From NCBI GenBank assembly GCA_045658225.1, contig JAZOUO010000015.1:1-20270 (forward strand): DNA of 20,270 nucleotides, given 5' to 3'. The position numbers and the translations under genes were made by a program. A model generated the notes under the pieces. That model saw nothing but the letters and a program-made list of their open reading frames with translations. It did no database searches and was not told where the DNA came from. Positions 7,984 through 14,655 of the stretch are shown here, piece after piece. Each line of letters begins with the position of its first letter. Position 1 is the first letter of the stretch. This DNA comes from SVTX01 sp045658225 (GTDB lineage Bacteria; Bacillota; Clostridia; Oscillospirales; CAG-272).

Positions 7984-10362
7984 ATGAAAATTATAGAACA
8001 AATCAAGAAAAAAAGACTTATATTCGACGGTGGAATGGGAACGCTTCTTCAAGCTGCGGGACTGCCTGCGGGTCAGGCTCCCGAAAAATGGAACATTGCC
8101 AATCCCGACAAAATAGTTAATATACACAAGTCTTACGTTGAGGCAGGGTGTGATATACTTACATCAAACACCTTTGGCGTAAATACGCTCAAATATACGG
8201 TTGCAGAGGTCTCAGATATGGTAAAAGCTGCGTTTGACTGTATGAGACGTGCGGCAGAAACCACCGACCGCAAGGTATATCTTGCGCTTGATATAGGTCC
8301 AACGGGAAAGTTGCTTGAGTCTTACGGAGACTTGCCGTTTGAGAGGGCAGTCGAGGTGTTTGCCGAGACTGTACGCGCGGGTGTTGATGGCGGTGCAGAC
8401 CTTATACTTATTGAGACTATGAACGACTCGTACGAGACCAAGGCGGCGGTGATTGCGGCAAAGGAAAATTCGAGCCTGCCGATATTTGTCACGAACGTCT
8501 ATGACTCCACCCACAAGCTTATGACGGGCGCGGACGTGCCCGCAATGATAGCGCTTCTTGAAGGACTTGGAGTTGACGCGATAGGTATGAATTGCTCGCT
8601 TGGTCCACGCCAGATGATAGAGGTTTTGCCGAAATTTATAGAGTATTCGTCAACCCCTATTATCGTTCAGCCCAATGCAGGTCTTCCTGTGCAAAAAGAC
8701 GGCAAAACTGTATATGATGTTGATGCCGAGGAGTTTTCGGACATCATGGCACAGATGGCAAAAATGGGGGGCTGTATTCTTGGCGGTTGCTGTGGAACAA
8801 CTCCCGAATATATTCGAAAAACTGTTGAAAAAACAAGGGAAATACCGTTTATATATCCCGAGAAAAAGCAGCGCACGCTTGCCTCGTCTTATACTCACGC
8901 AACCGAAATTGGAAAGTCTCCCACACTTATTGGGGAGAGAATAAACCCCACGGGCAAATCCAAGCTCAAGGAAGCTTTGCGGACAAATAATATGTCGTAC
9001 ATTCTTTCCGAGGCGGTGCTGCAAGAAGAAAATGGCGCGCATATACTTGACGTAAATGTGGGACTTCCCGAGATAGACGAGGTCAGAATGATGACCTCTG
9101 CTATAAAGCAGATACAGTCGGTGTCGGACTGTCCGTTGCAGATAGACACCGTGAATTTTGCCGCAATGGAGTCTGCCGCAAGGGTGTATAACGGCAAGCC
9201 GCTTATAAACTCCGTAAACGGAAGTCAGGAGAGTATGGCGGCGGTCTTTCCCATAGTGAAAAAATACGGCGGAGCAGTTATTGCGCTGACTATGGACGAG
9301 CAGGGAATACCGCAGACCGCCCGCGGGCGCGTGGAAATCGCTCGCAAAATAATGCAAAAGGCCGCCGAATACGGCATTGATAAAAAGGACATTATAGTTG
9401 ATCCCCTAGCGCTTACCGTATCCTCAAATCCCGAGTCTGCAAACGTGACGCTCGAAGCTATAAAGCTTATACGTGAGGAGCTTGGGCTCTATACTAGTCT
9501 CGGAGTTTCTAACATTTCGTTTGGTCTTCCACAGAGAGATCTTGTGACATCAACGTTCTACGCTATGGCTCTGAATTCGGGTCTTAACTGTGCTATTATG
9601 AACCCGTATTCCACGGAGATGATGAAGGTTTACAGAAGCTATTGCGCTTTGTGCGGACTTGATGTTGGATTTGAAAATTATATTGATTTTGCGTCGTCTT
9701 ATATGCCGTCGCAAACAGATGGAGCAGTGGCCAAGGCTATACTTTCGGGTGAGGGAGAGCTTCAGTCTGCCATAATCAAAGGACTTAAAAATAAGGCTCG
9801 TGAAGTGACCGAAATAATGCTTGAGTCAGTTGAGCCTATGGACATAATCAACAACCATATTATCCCCGCGCTCAATGCCGTAGGTAAAGGCTTTGAGGAT
9901 AAGACGGTCTATCTGCCCCAGCTTCTTATGAGCGCTGAAGCGTCTTGTGCGGCGTTTGAGGCGGTTAGGGAAAAGCTTCCGCAATCCGCGGATACAAAGG
10001 GAAGAATAGTGCTTGCAACAGTCAAGGGAGATATACACGACATAGGAAAAAATATAGTTAAAATCCTGCTTGAAAACTTCGGATTTTCTGTGATCGATCT
10101 TGGAAAGGACGTGCCTCCTGTGGCAGTTATAGATGCGGTACGTGAGAGCTGCGCAGGGCTTGTATGCCTGTCGGCACTTATGACAACGACGGTGCCTGCA
10201 ATGGCAGACACTATAAAGCTTTTACGAGAGTTCTGCCCTGGCGTAAAAATTATGGTTGGTGGCGCGGTACTGACGCAGGAATATGCGGATATGATAGGTG
10301 CTGACGCTTATTCGCCTGACGCGATGGGGGCGGTAAGATTTGCGCAGGAGCTATTTTCCTGA
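7984..10362 (+). CDS. metH: B12-dependent methionine synthase without activation domain
   Basis: 792 residues in four modules: homocysteine S-methyltransferase (about 1-290) with zinc ligands Cys204 (GMNCS) and Cys269-Cys270 (GGCCGT); pterin/methyl-THF-binding barrel (about 310-575; IGERINPTGK, DVNVG, LINSVNG, VDPLALTVSS); the B12-binding helical cap (about 590-675); and the cobalamin Rossmann domain (about 676-792) with Asp683-x-His685-x2-Gly688, whose His is the lower cobalt ligand. It transfers the methyl of 5-methyl-THF through cobalamin to homocysteine. It stops right after the B12 domain, about 400 residues shorter than E. coli MetH; the missing activation module is the gene just upstream. 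The start at ATG 7984 has an AAGG-type site. A homocysteine-binding set is present, so a methionine role is more likely than a generic corrinoid methyltransferase. Confidence 0.95.
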   Translation: MKIIEQIKKKRLIFDGGMGTLLQAAGLPAGQAPEKWNIANPDKIVNIHKSYVEAGCDILTSNTFGVNTLKYTVAEVSDMVKAAFDCMRRAAETTDRKVYLALDIGPTGKLLESYGDLPFERAVEVFAETVRAGVDGGADLILIETMNDSYETKAAVIAAKENSSLPIFVTNVYDSTHKLMTGADVPAMIALLEGLGVDAIGMNCSLGPRQMIEVLPKFIEYSSTPIIVQPNAGLPVQKDGKTVYDVDAEEFSDIMAQMAKMGGCILGGCCGTTPEYIRKTVEKTREIPFIYPEKKQRTLASSYTHATEIGKSPTLIGERINPTGKSKLKEALRTNNMSYILSEAVLQEENGAHILDVNVGLPEIDEVRMMTSAIKQIQSVSDCPLQIDTVNFAAMESAARVYNGKPLINSVNGSQESMAAVFPIVKKYGGAVIALTMDEQGIPQTARGRVEIARKIMQKAAEYGIDKKDIIVDPLALTVSSNPESANVTLEAIKLIREELGLYTSLGVSNISFGLPQRDLVTSTFYAMALNSGLNCAIMNPYSTEMMKVYRSYCALCGLDVGFENYIDFASSYMPSQTDGAVAKAILSGEGELQSAIIKGLKNKAREVTEIMLESVEPMDIINNHIIPALNAVGKGFEDKTVYLPQLLMSAEASCAAFEAVREKLPQSADTKGRIVLATVKGDIHDIGKNIVKILLENFGFSVIDLGKDVPPVAVIDAVRESCAGLVCLSALMTTTVPAMADTIKLLREFCPGVKIMVGGAVLTQEYADMIGADAYSPDAMGAVRFAQELFS

Positions 10363-10389
10363 GAAGAAAACTGAAGAATCTTTTTTCTT

Positions 10390-10417
10390 GTGACTTTGCC
10401 AACAGCTGCAAAGTCAC
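10390..10417. repeat. Perfect 10-bp palindromic hairpin after metH
   Basis: Arms GTGACTTTGC (10390-10399) and GCAAAGTCAC (10408-10417) enclose an 8-base loop. No T-run follows on either strand, so it is a poor terminator by itself. It could protect the 3' end of the met transcript or be one half of a dispersed palindromic element together with the next hairpin. Confidence 0.75.
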
Positions 10418-10428
10418 CAAAAAGCCGC

Positions 10429-10463
10429 AAAGGGCGGGAGGTTGCGATTCCTCCCGCCCTTTT
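10429..10463 (+). terminator. Probable terminator of the metF-metH operon
   Basis: A perfect 13-bp GC-rich stem (10429-10441 with 10450-10462) with an 8-base loop, ending in TTTT. The stem is strong but the T-run is short. It is the second of two tandem hairpins and lies before the promoter of the next gene. Confidence 0.7.
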
Positions 10464-10529
10464 GAAACCCACCCACGCAAGCGCCTAATTTGTTATCGTT
10501 CATTATGGTTGCATAAGATAAATTTGATA

Positions 10530-10558
10530 TTGACAAACCTCTTGTTTTATTTTATAAT
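10530..10558 (+). promoter_or_regulatory. Perfect consensus sigma-A promoter before the DUF1934 gene
   Basis: TTGACA (10530-10535), 17-base spacer, TATAAT (10553-10558). The expected start is near 10565, leaving about 45 bases before the ATG. The rest of the 247-base gap after metH holds the two hairpins and nothing else I recognise. Confidence 0.9.
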
Positions 10559-10609
10559 ATCTCATAGCAAATAACGTGTGCAATCCACAAAAATATAGGA
10601 AAATTCAAA

Positions 10610-11158
10610 ATGGAAAGAAAAGCAAAATTTATTTTAACGACACAAAAAACAAGCATGAGCGAGGCGGATTTTGCCACCGTTCAGGCGATACTCGAGCATG
10701 CTATACTGCGAAACGAGCAGGATAGCGACACCACGCTTGAGGGCGAGCTTGAAAAAATATTCTCCGAAATAGACGGCGAGGACGATACATCCGAGCTTAT
10801 CACCGAGGGAGTAGTCATACAAAAGTCCAACGGTGGCGTGATATTACAGTATGACGAGAGCGAGCTGACGGGTATGGAGGGCTGTGTGACTAAAATAATG
10901 TTCAGCACTCAGAAGCCGAGCTTTGTAGTTATCATGCGCGAGGGCATAGTGAATACGTCCTTGTCCTTTGAGGAGGGGCGACGTCATATCAGCTCTTACA
11001 ACACTCCGTATATGCCGTTTCGCCTTTGCGTGAATACTGTAAGAGTTGATAACACCTTTGATGTTGACGGCGAGATAGTTATAGAATATCTGTTGGAAAT
11101 CCGGGGGCTCAGTACCGAGCGAAATATACTCAAAATAAATGTCAATTTTCTTGACTGA
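10610..11158 (+). CDS. DUF1934 (YwiB-like) protein of unknown function
   Basis: 182 residues with no signal peptide or membrane segment. The part from about residue 63 matches the DUF1934 pattern: ITEGVVIQKSNGGVILQYDE, then ESELTGMEGC, MREGIVNTSLSFEEGRRHIS, YNTPYMPF and the terminal EYLLEIRG strand. The family is predicted to form a small lipocalin-like beta barrel. The N-terminal 60 residues are rich in Asp/Glu and not recognisable. No biochemical role is established that I know of. AGGA (10597-10600) lies 9 bases before the ATG. It has its own promoter and a palindrome after it, so it is probably a single-gene unit between the methionine and purine operons. Confidence 0.85.
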   Translation: MERKAKFILTTQKTSMSEADFATVQAILEHAILRNEQDSDTTLEGELEKIFSEIDGEDDTSELITEGVVIQKSNGGVILQYDESELTGMEGCVTKIMFSTQKPSFVVIMREGIVNTSLSFEEGRRHISSYNTPYMPFRLCVNTVRVDNTFDVDGEIVIEYLLEIRGLSTERNILKINVNFLD

Positions 11159-11177
11159 CATTTGTTAAAATACCCAC

Positions 11178-11204
11178 ATACCACCCTGAAATTCAGGGTG
11201 GTAT
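11178..11204 (+). terminator. Terminator-like palindrome after the DUF1934 gene
   Basis: Perfect inverted repeat with 13-base arms (11178-11190 and 11192-11204) around one central base. It would fold as about 10 bp closed by GAAATTC. The following bases are TGTCAT rather than a T-run, so termination is plausible but not typical. It is 20 bases after the stop codon and symmetric for both strands. Confidence 0.6.
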
Positions 11205-11244
11205 TGTCATAAATGGAAAAAAAGAAAAAATAACTCGAAAATCA

Positions 11245-11273
11245 TTGACTTTAGAGGAAATTTAATATATAAT
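11245..11273 (+). promoter_or_regulatory. Sigma-A promoter of the purine operon
   Basis: TTGACT (11245-11250), 17-base spacer, TATAAT (11268-11273). The start point would be near 11280, giving a leader of about 170 bases before purE. That leader holds the small ORF and terminator listed next. No classical PurBox pair (CCGAAC-type) is evident; a lone CGAA lies just upstream of the -35 box. Confidence 0.85.
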
Positions 11274-11306
11274 ATTATCATAAAGTTAACTTTGGAGGAA
11301 ACACCA

Positions 11307-11399
11307 ATGAGAATTTTTTGCGGAAAGCTCAAAATTGGAATACCTGTGTGTTGCCCCCAGAGTGTATCCAAAGACAAATTGCGTGGGATAGGTGCGTGA
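11307..11399 (+). CDS. 30-codon leader ORF upstream of purE
   Basis: A 30-residue ORF (MRIFCGKLKIG, then IPVCCPQS, VSKDKLRGIGA) with an ideal ribosome site: GGAGG at 11294-11298, 8 bases before ATG 11307. It begins about 27 bases after the predicted transcription start. Its TGA stop (11397-11399) lies in the loop and first paired base of an intrinsic terminator, so a ribosome finishing the ORF would cover the 5' arm of that stem. This geometry fits a leader peptide for attenuation, as in the pyrBI operon of E. coli. Composition shows Cys-Cys at 15-16, four glycines and five lysines, but no long run of one regulatory amino acid. It may be regulatory only; translation is inferred from the signals. 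Confidence 0.6.
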   Translation: MRIFCGKLKIGIPVCCPQSVSKDKLRGIGA

Positions 11400-11424
11400 C
11401 CTACCCGCGCGCTTTTTTGTTTTT
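11381..11424 (+). terminator. Intrinsic terminator inside the purine operon leader (candidate attenuator)
   Basis: The 5' arm 11381-11393 pairs with 11399-11410 as 12 bp (one G-U pair, one bulged A at 11388), with loop GCGTG. GC and then TTTTTTGTTTTT (11413-11424) follow. It lies between the promoter and purE, 26 bases before the purE ATG, so the operon can only be expressed by reading through it. An upstream helix GGA(A)TAC/GTATCC (11337-11343 with 11364-11369) and a competing pairing TATCC (11365-11369) with GGATA (11386-11390) in the terminator arm suggest alternative folds. Confidence 0.8.
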
Positions 11425-11449
11425 GAGATTTTGAAAGGAATTAAAAGAC

Positions 11450-11947
11450 ATGAAAAAAGTTGGAATAGTAATGGGCAGTGACAGCGATCTGCCGATAGTT
11501 GAAAAAGCGTTTGCGGTTCTTAAGGAATACGGCGTACCCTTTGAGGTGAGAGTGCTTTCTGCACACCGCACACCCGTGGCGGCGGCTGAATTTGCAGGAA
11601 ATGCCAAAAAGAACGGATTTGGCGTTATTATTGCGGCGGCAGGCAAAGCCGCTCACCTTGCAGGTGCTATGGCGGCGAACACAACGCTACCCATTATCGG
11701 TATTCCTGTAAAGTCATCCACGCTGGACGGACTTGACGCGCTTCTCGCAACAGTACAGATGCCCTCGGGAATGCCCGTGGCAACCGTTGCTATTGACGGT
11801 GCGGCAAATGCGGCGCTTCTTGCGGTACAGATACTTGCCACAGGCGACGAGCAGCTCTCCGCAACACTTGACGCAAAAAGAGCAGAGGCAGGCGCAAAGG
11901 TTCTTTCCAAGGACGCAGAGGTGTCTGCAAAGTACAGTTGCCTTTGA
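11450..11947 (+). CDS. purE: N5-carboxyaminoimidazole ribonucleotide mutase (PurE)
   Basis: 165 residues. Class I PurE converts N5-CAIR to CAIR in de novo purine synthesis, working with PurK. The nucleotide-binding GSDSDLP (9-15), SAHRTP (37-42) and GKAAHLAG (65-72) with catalytic-type His39 and His69 are in place, followed by the conserved IGIPVKSS and VQMPSGMPVATVAI segments. Length is normal. An AAAGGA site precedes ATG 11450. It is the first true gene of the operon, directly behind the leader attenuator. No purK is seen in the window. The purF-like gene begins 45 bases later. Confidence 0.97.
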   Translation: MKKVGIVMGSDSDLPIVEKAFAVLKEYGVPFEVRVLSAHRTPVAAAEFAGNAKKNGFGVIIAAAGKAAHLAGAMAANTTLPIIGIPVKSSTLDGLDALLATVQMPSGMPVATVAIDGAANAALLAVQILATGDEQLSATLDAKRAEAGAKVLSKDAEVSAKYSCL

Positions 11948-11992
11948 TTTATACGCATATACACTCGCATACCCAAAAGAAAGGAAAAACAA

Positions 11993-13417
11993 ATGGGCGG
12001 TTTTTTTGGACTGACAAGCAGACGTGACGCGATATCCGACGTATTTTTCGGAACGGACTATCACTCACATCTGGGCACTCGTCGCGGCGGAATGGCTGCG
12101 TACGACGAGAAAATAGGACTTCAAAGAGATATTCACAATATTGAAAACTCACCTTTCAGAACGAAGTTCGATCATATTTTTGATGAAATGAAGGGAAATG
12201 CGGCAATCGGCTGCATCAGCGATACCCACCCCCAGCCCTTGCTCATACGTTCAAGCATCGGAATTTACGCTATCTGCATTATCGGAATAATCAACAATTC
12301 CAAAGAGCTTATAGAGAATTATCTTTTAAAGGACGGCGGACATTTTGGCGTTATGACGGGCGGAAAGGTCAACTCCACCGAGCTTGTAGCGTCGCTTATC
12401 AACCACAAGGATAATTTTACGGACGGCATAAAATTCGCTCAGGACGTAATTGAGGGCACGGCGTCAATACTGATTCTGACCAATGGCGGCTCGCTTATAG
12501 CGGCGAGAGATAAGCTCGGCAGAATACCGCTGATAATAGGTAAGAACGAGGACGGACATTGCGCGTCGTTTGAGTCCTTTGCCATAGACAAGGTAGGCTT
12601 TGAGCAGGTGCGTGAGCTTGGCCCGGGCGAGATAGTCGAGCTGACTCCCGACGAGATTATTCAGTTGGCTCCGCCGAGAGATAAAATGAAGATATGCTCG
12701 TTCCTCTGGACTTATTACGGCTATCCCACCTCAACTTACGAGGGAGTAAACGTAGAGATAATGAGATACAGAACGGGTCAGATAATGGCTCGCTACGACA
12801 GAGAAAACAGCAAAACGGACAATCTTGACTATATTGGTGGTATGCCCGACTCGGGTACGCCCCATGCGATAGGATATGCGAATGAGAGCCACATTCCGTT
12901 TGCACGTCCGTTTATCAAATACACACCCACGTGGGCAAGAAGCTTCACTCCCTCAAGTCAGAGAGAGAGAAGCAGAGTTGCAAAGATGAAGCAGACTCCC
13001 GTTAAGGAGCTTATCAAGGATAAAAACCTTTTGTTCGTGGACGACTCGATAGTCCGCGGAACACAGCTCAAGGAGACCGTGGAATTTCTTTACGCAAACG
13101 GAGCCAAGAGCGTTCATATGCGCTCCGCCTGCCCGCCTATTATGTATAGCTGCAAGTACCTCAATTTTACGAGAGCCACGGACGAGCTTGAACTTATTTC
13201 AAGACGCGTGATACTTGAGCTTGAGGGTGAGGAAGGCTTCAAACATATCGATGAATACAGCGATGCGACGACCGAGAGAGGAAAGTCTCTCCGCCGCGCG
13301 ATATGCGAAAAATTCCATTTTGCGTCCCTTGAATTCCAGACGCTTGAGGGCGTGATTGAGTCCATAGGACTTGACCCTTCTAAACTTTGCACTTATTGTT
13401 GGACAGGAAAAGAATAA
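11993..13417 (+). CDS. Amidophosphoribosyltransferase-like protein lacking the glutaminase nucleophile
   Basis: 474 residues with PurF architecture. The phosphoribosyltransferase half is intact, with PRPP loop VDDSIVRGTQ (349-358). Cys235, Cys387, Cys466 and Cys469 match the four ligands of the Fe-S-type (Bacillus-like) PurF. The N-terminal Ntn-glutaminase half is abnormal. It starts MGGFFG instead of the M-C-G-I-x-G type, and there is no cysteine before residue 74. The glutamine-binding RYST-type segment reads CISD (74-77), and the oxyanion HNGNL-type segment reads IGIINN. The start is well fixed (AAAGGA, 8 bases before ATG), so no upstream propeptide with Cys is hidden. It could make phosphoribosylamine from ammonia, receive ammonia from a partner, or be a paralogue with another role. 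A purF assignment by neighbourhood is plausible; glutamine use is unlikely. Confidence 0.88.
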   Translation: MGGFFGLTSRRDAISDVFFGTDYHSHLGTRRGGMAAYDEKIGLQRDIHNIENSPFRTKFDHIFDEMKGNAAIGCISDTHPQPLLIRSSIGIYAICIIGIINNSKELIENYLLKDGGHFGVMTGGKVNSTELVASLINHKDNFTDGIKFAQDVIEGTASILILTNGGSLIAARDKLGRIPLIIGKNEDGHCASFESFAIDKVGFEQVRELGPGEIVELTPDEIIQLAPPRDKMKICSFLWTYYGYPTSTYEGVNVEIMRYRTGQIMARYDRENSKTDNLDYIGGMPDSGTPHAIGYANESHIPFARPFIKYTPTWARSFTPSSQRERSRVAKMKQTPVKELIKDKNLLFVDDSIVRGTQLKETVEFLYANGAKSVHMRSACPPIMYSCKYLNFTRATDELELISRRVILELEGEEGFKHIDEYSDATTERGKSLRRAICEKFHFASLEFQTLEGVIESIGLDPSKLCTYCWTGKE

Positions 13418-13538
13418 CTGCCTTCAAAAAACTGCACAATACTTCGTTGCTCCTCGCAAGCAGCTTGACTTACGAAATAGTAAGCCTGCGCTTTGCTTTC
13501 TCTGGTGCGCCTTGTCTTGAACAGTTTTTTATTGGCAG
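13418..13538. repeat. 121-bp element with imperfect terminal inverted repeats (MITE-like)
   Basis: It begins at the base after the purF-like stop codon. The ends 13418-13434 and 13522-13538 are 17-base inverted repeats, identical except for three central bases (CTGCC-N3-AAAAAACTG read inwards). An internal imperfect stem is centred on CTTAC-GAAATA-GTAAG. The interval has no credible gene; the short ORF through it is formed from the purF-like tail. Size and ends suggest a small non-autonomous mobile or palindromic element, but target-site duplications are not evident and copy number cannot be judged here. Confidence 0.5.
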
Positions 13539-13547
13539 GCATATTTT
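13517..13547 (+). promoter_or_regulatory. Weak possible internal promoter for purM
   Basis: TTGAAC (13517-13522) and TATTTT (13542-13547) are 19 bases apart, overlapping the right end of the repeat element. Spacing and -10 are poor; it is listed because it would give purM-purL expression independent of the leader attenuator. Confidence 0.2.
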
Positions 13548-13586
13548 AAGAAAAACTTATAAAAAATTGAAAGCGAGGAAAATAAA

Positions 13587-14633
13587 ATGTCAAAGAACAG
13601 TTTTAGTGAGAGCTACGCTGCGGCGGGCGTTGATATAACGGCGGGATACAGAGCCGTTGAGCTTATGAAAAAGCACATTGCAAGAACCAAGAACGAGGGT
13701 TGCCTTGACGACGTCGGCGGCTTTGGTGGATGCTTTGGTCTGCCCACGGGCATGGAAGAGCCTGTTCTCGTTTCGGGGACGGACGGTTGCGGCACAAAGG
13801 TCAAGATGGCTATACTTATGGACAAGCACGATACCATCGGCATTGACGCGGTTGCTATGTGTGTAAATGACATTATCTGCTGCGGTGCAAAGCCTCTGTT
13901 TTTCCTTGATTACATAGCTTGCGGAAAGAATATTCCCGAAAAGATTGCAGAGATAGTTGGCGGTGTTGCAGAGGGTTGCGTTCAGTCGGGCGCGGCGCTC
14001 ATCGGCGGAGAGACTGCCGAGCATCCCGGTATGATGCCTGTGGAAGAATACGACCTTGCAGGCTTTGCTGTTGGTATCGTTGACAAGAAAAAGATACTTG
14101 ATAATACAAAAATGGCAGAGGGCGATGTGGTTATCGGTCTTGCGTCCAGCGGAGTTCATTCCAACGGATTTTCGCTTTGCCGTAAGGTGTTTGATATAGA
14201 CAACAATCCAGACAGCCTCTACACTCCCTGCGAGGAACTTGGCGGCAAATGCGTTGCAGAGACACTTCTCACACCTACAAAGATTTACGTAAAGAGCATT
14301 CTTGCGCTTCTTGAAAAGGTGGACGTTAAGGGAATTTCCCATATCACAGGCGGTGGATTCTACGAGAATATTCCAAGATCTATCCCCAAGGGACTTACTG
14401 CAAAGATTGACAAGAGCGCAGTTAAGGTACTTCCCATATTTGAGCTTATCGCAAAGACGGGCAATATTCCCGAGAGAGATATGTATAACACGTACAATAT
14501 GGGCGTTGGTATGAGTGTTGTAGTACCAGCAGGCGAGGTTGACACGGCACTTGAAATACTCCGTGCAAACGGAGAGGACGCATACGTTATAGGTCAGATA
14601 GTCAAGGGCGATGAGGGAGTTATCCTTGCCTGA
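13587..14633 (+). CDS. purM: Phosphoribosylformylglycinamidine cyclo-ligase (AIR synthetase)
   Basis: 348 residues of a cytoplasmic ATP-dependent enzyme that closes FGAM to aminoimidazole ribonucleotide. Family marks in order: SYAAAGVDITAG near the start, VGGFGGCF, VSGTDGCGTKVKMA, IGIDAVAMCVNDI with GAKPLFFLDY, GGETAEHPGMM, DVVIGLASSGVHSNGFSL, LLTPTKIYVK, ISHITGGGFYENIPR and the C-terminal YNMGVGM. Length is typical. GAGGA (13575-13579) precedes ATG 13587. It is separated from the purF-like gene by 169 bases, the only large gap inside the operon and mostly filled by the inverted-repeat element. purN follows after 22 bases. Confidence 0.97.
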   Translation: MSKNSFSESYAAAGVDITAGYRAVELMKKHIARTKNEGCLDDVGGFGGCFGLPTGMEEPVLVSGTDGCGTKVKMAILMDKHDTIGIDAVAMCVNDIICCGAKPLFFLDYIACGKNIPEKIAEIVGGVAEGCVQSGAALIGGETAEHPGMMPVEEYDLAGFAVGIVDKKKILDNTKMAEGDVVIGLASSGVHSNGFSLCRKVFDIDNNPDSLYTPCEELGGKCVAETLLTPTKIYVKSILALLEKVDVKGISHITGGGFYENIPRSIPKGLTAKIDKSAVKVLPIFELIAKTGNIPERDMYNTYNMGVGMSVVVPAGEVDTALEILRANGEDAYVIGQIVKGDEGVILA

Positions 14634-14642
14634 CGGACAAAC

Positions 14643-14647
14643 GGAGG
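14643..14647 (+). promoter_or_regulatory. Shine-Dalgarno site that selects the TTG start of purN
   Basis: GGAGG, 8 bases before TTG 14656. The alternative in-frame ATG at 14611, inside purM, has no comparable site and would add 15 residues that do not resemble the family. Confidence 0.75.
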
Positions 14648-14655
14648 AAATAATC

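Noticed and set aside
10250..10480. Minus-strand open frame spanning the metH end and both hairpins
   Set aside because: Built from palindromic intergenic sequence and the antisense of metH; no ribosome site or domain.
11225..11250. PurBox-like CGAA near the purine promoter
   Set aside because: Only one short copy and no paired inverted site; too common by chance.
11280..11420. Guanine, ZTP, PRPP/ppGpp riboswitch or T-box before purE
   Set aside because: I could not find the core sequences I know for these classes; a covariance search would be the decisive test.
13387..13638. 83-codon plus-strand open frame across the purF-like tail, the repeat and the purM start
   Set aside because: Overlaps two good genes in another frame and is composed of repeat sequence; no Shine-Dalgarno.
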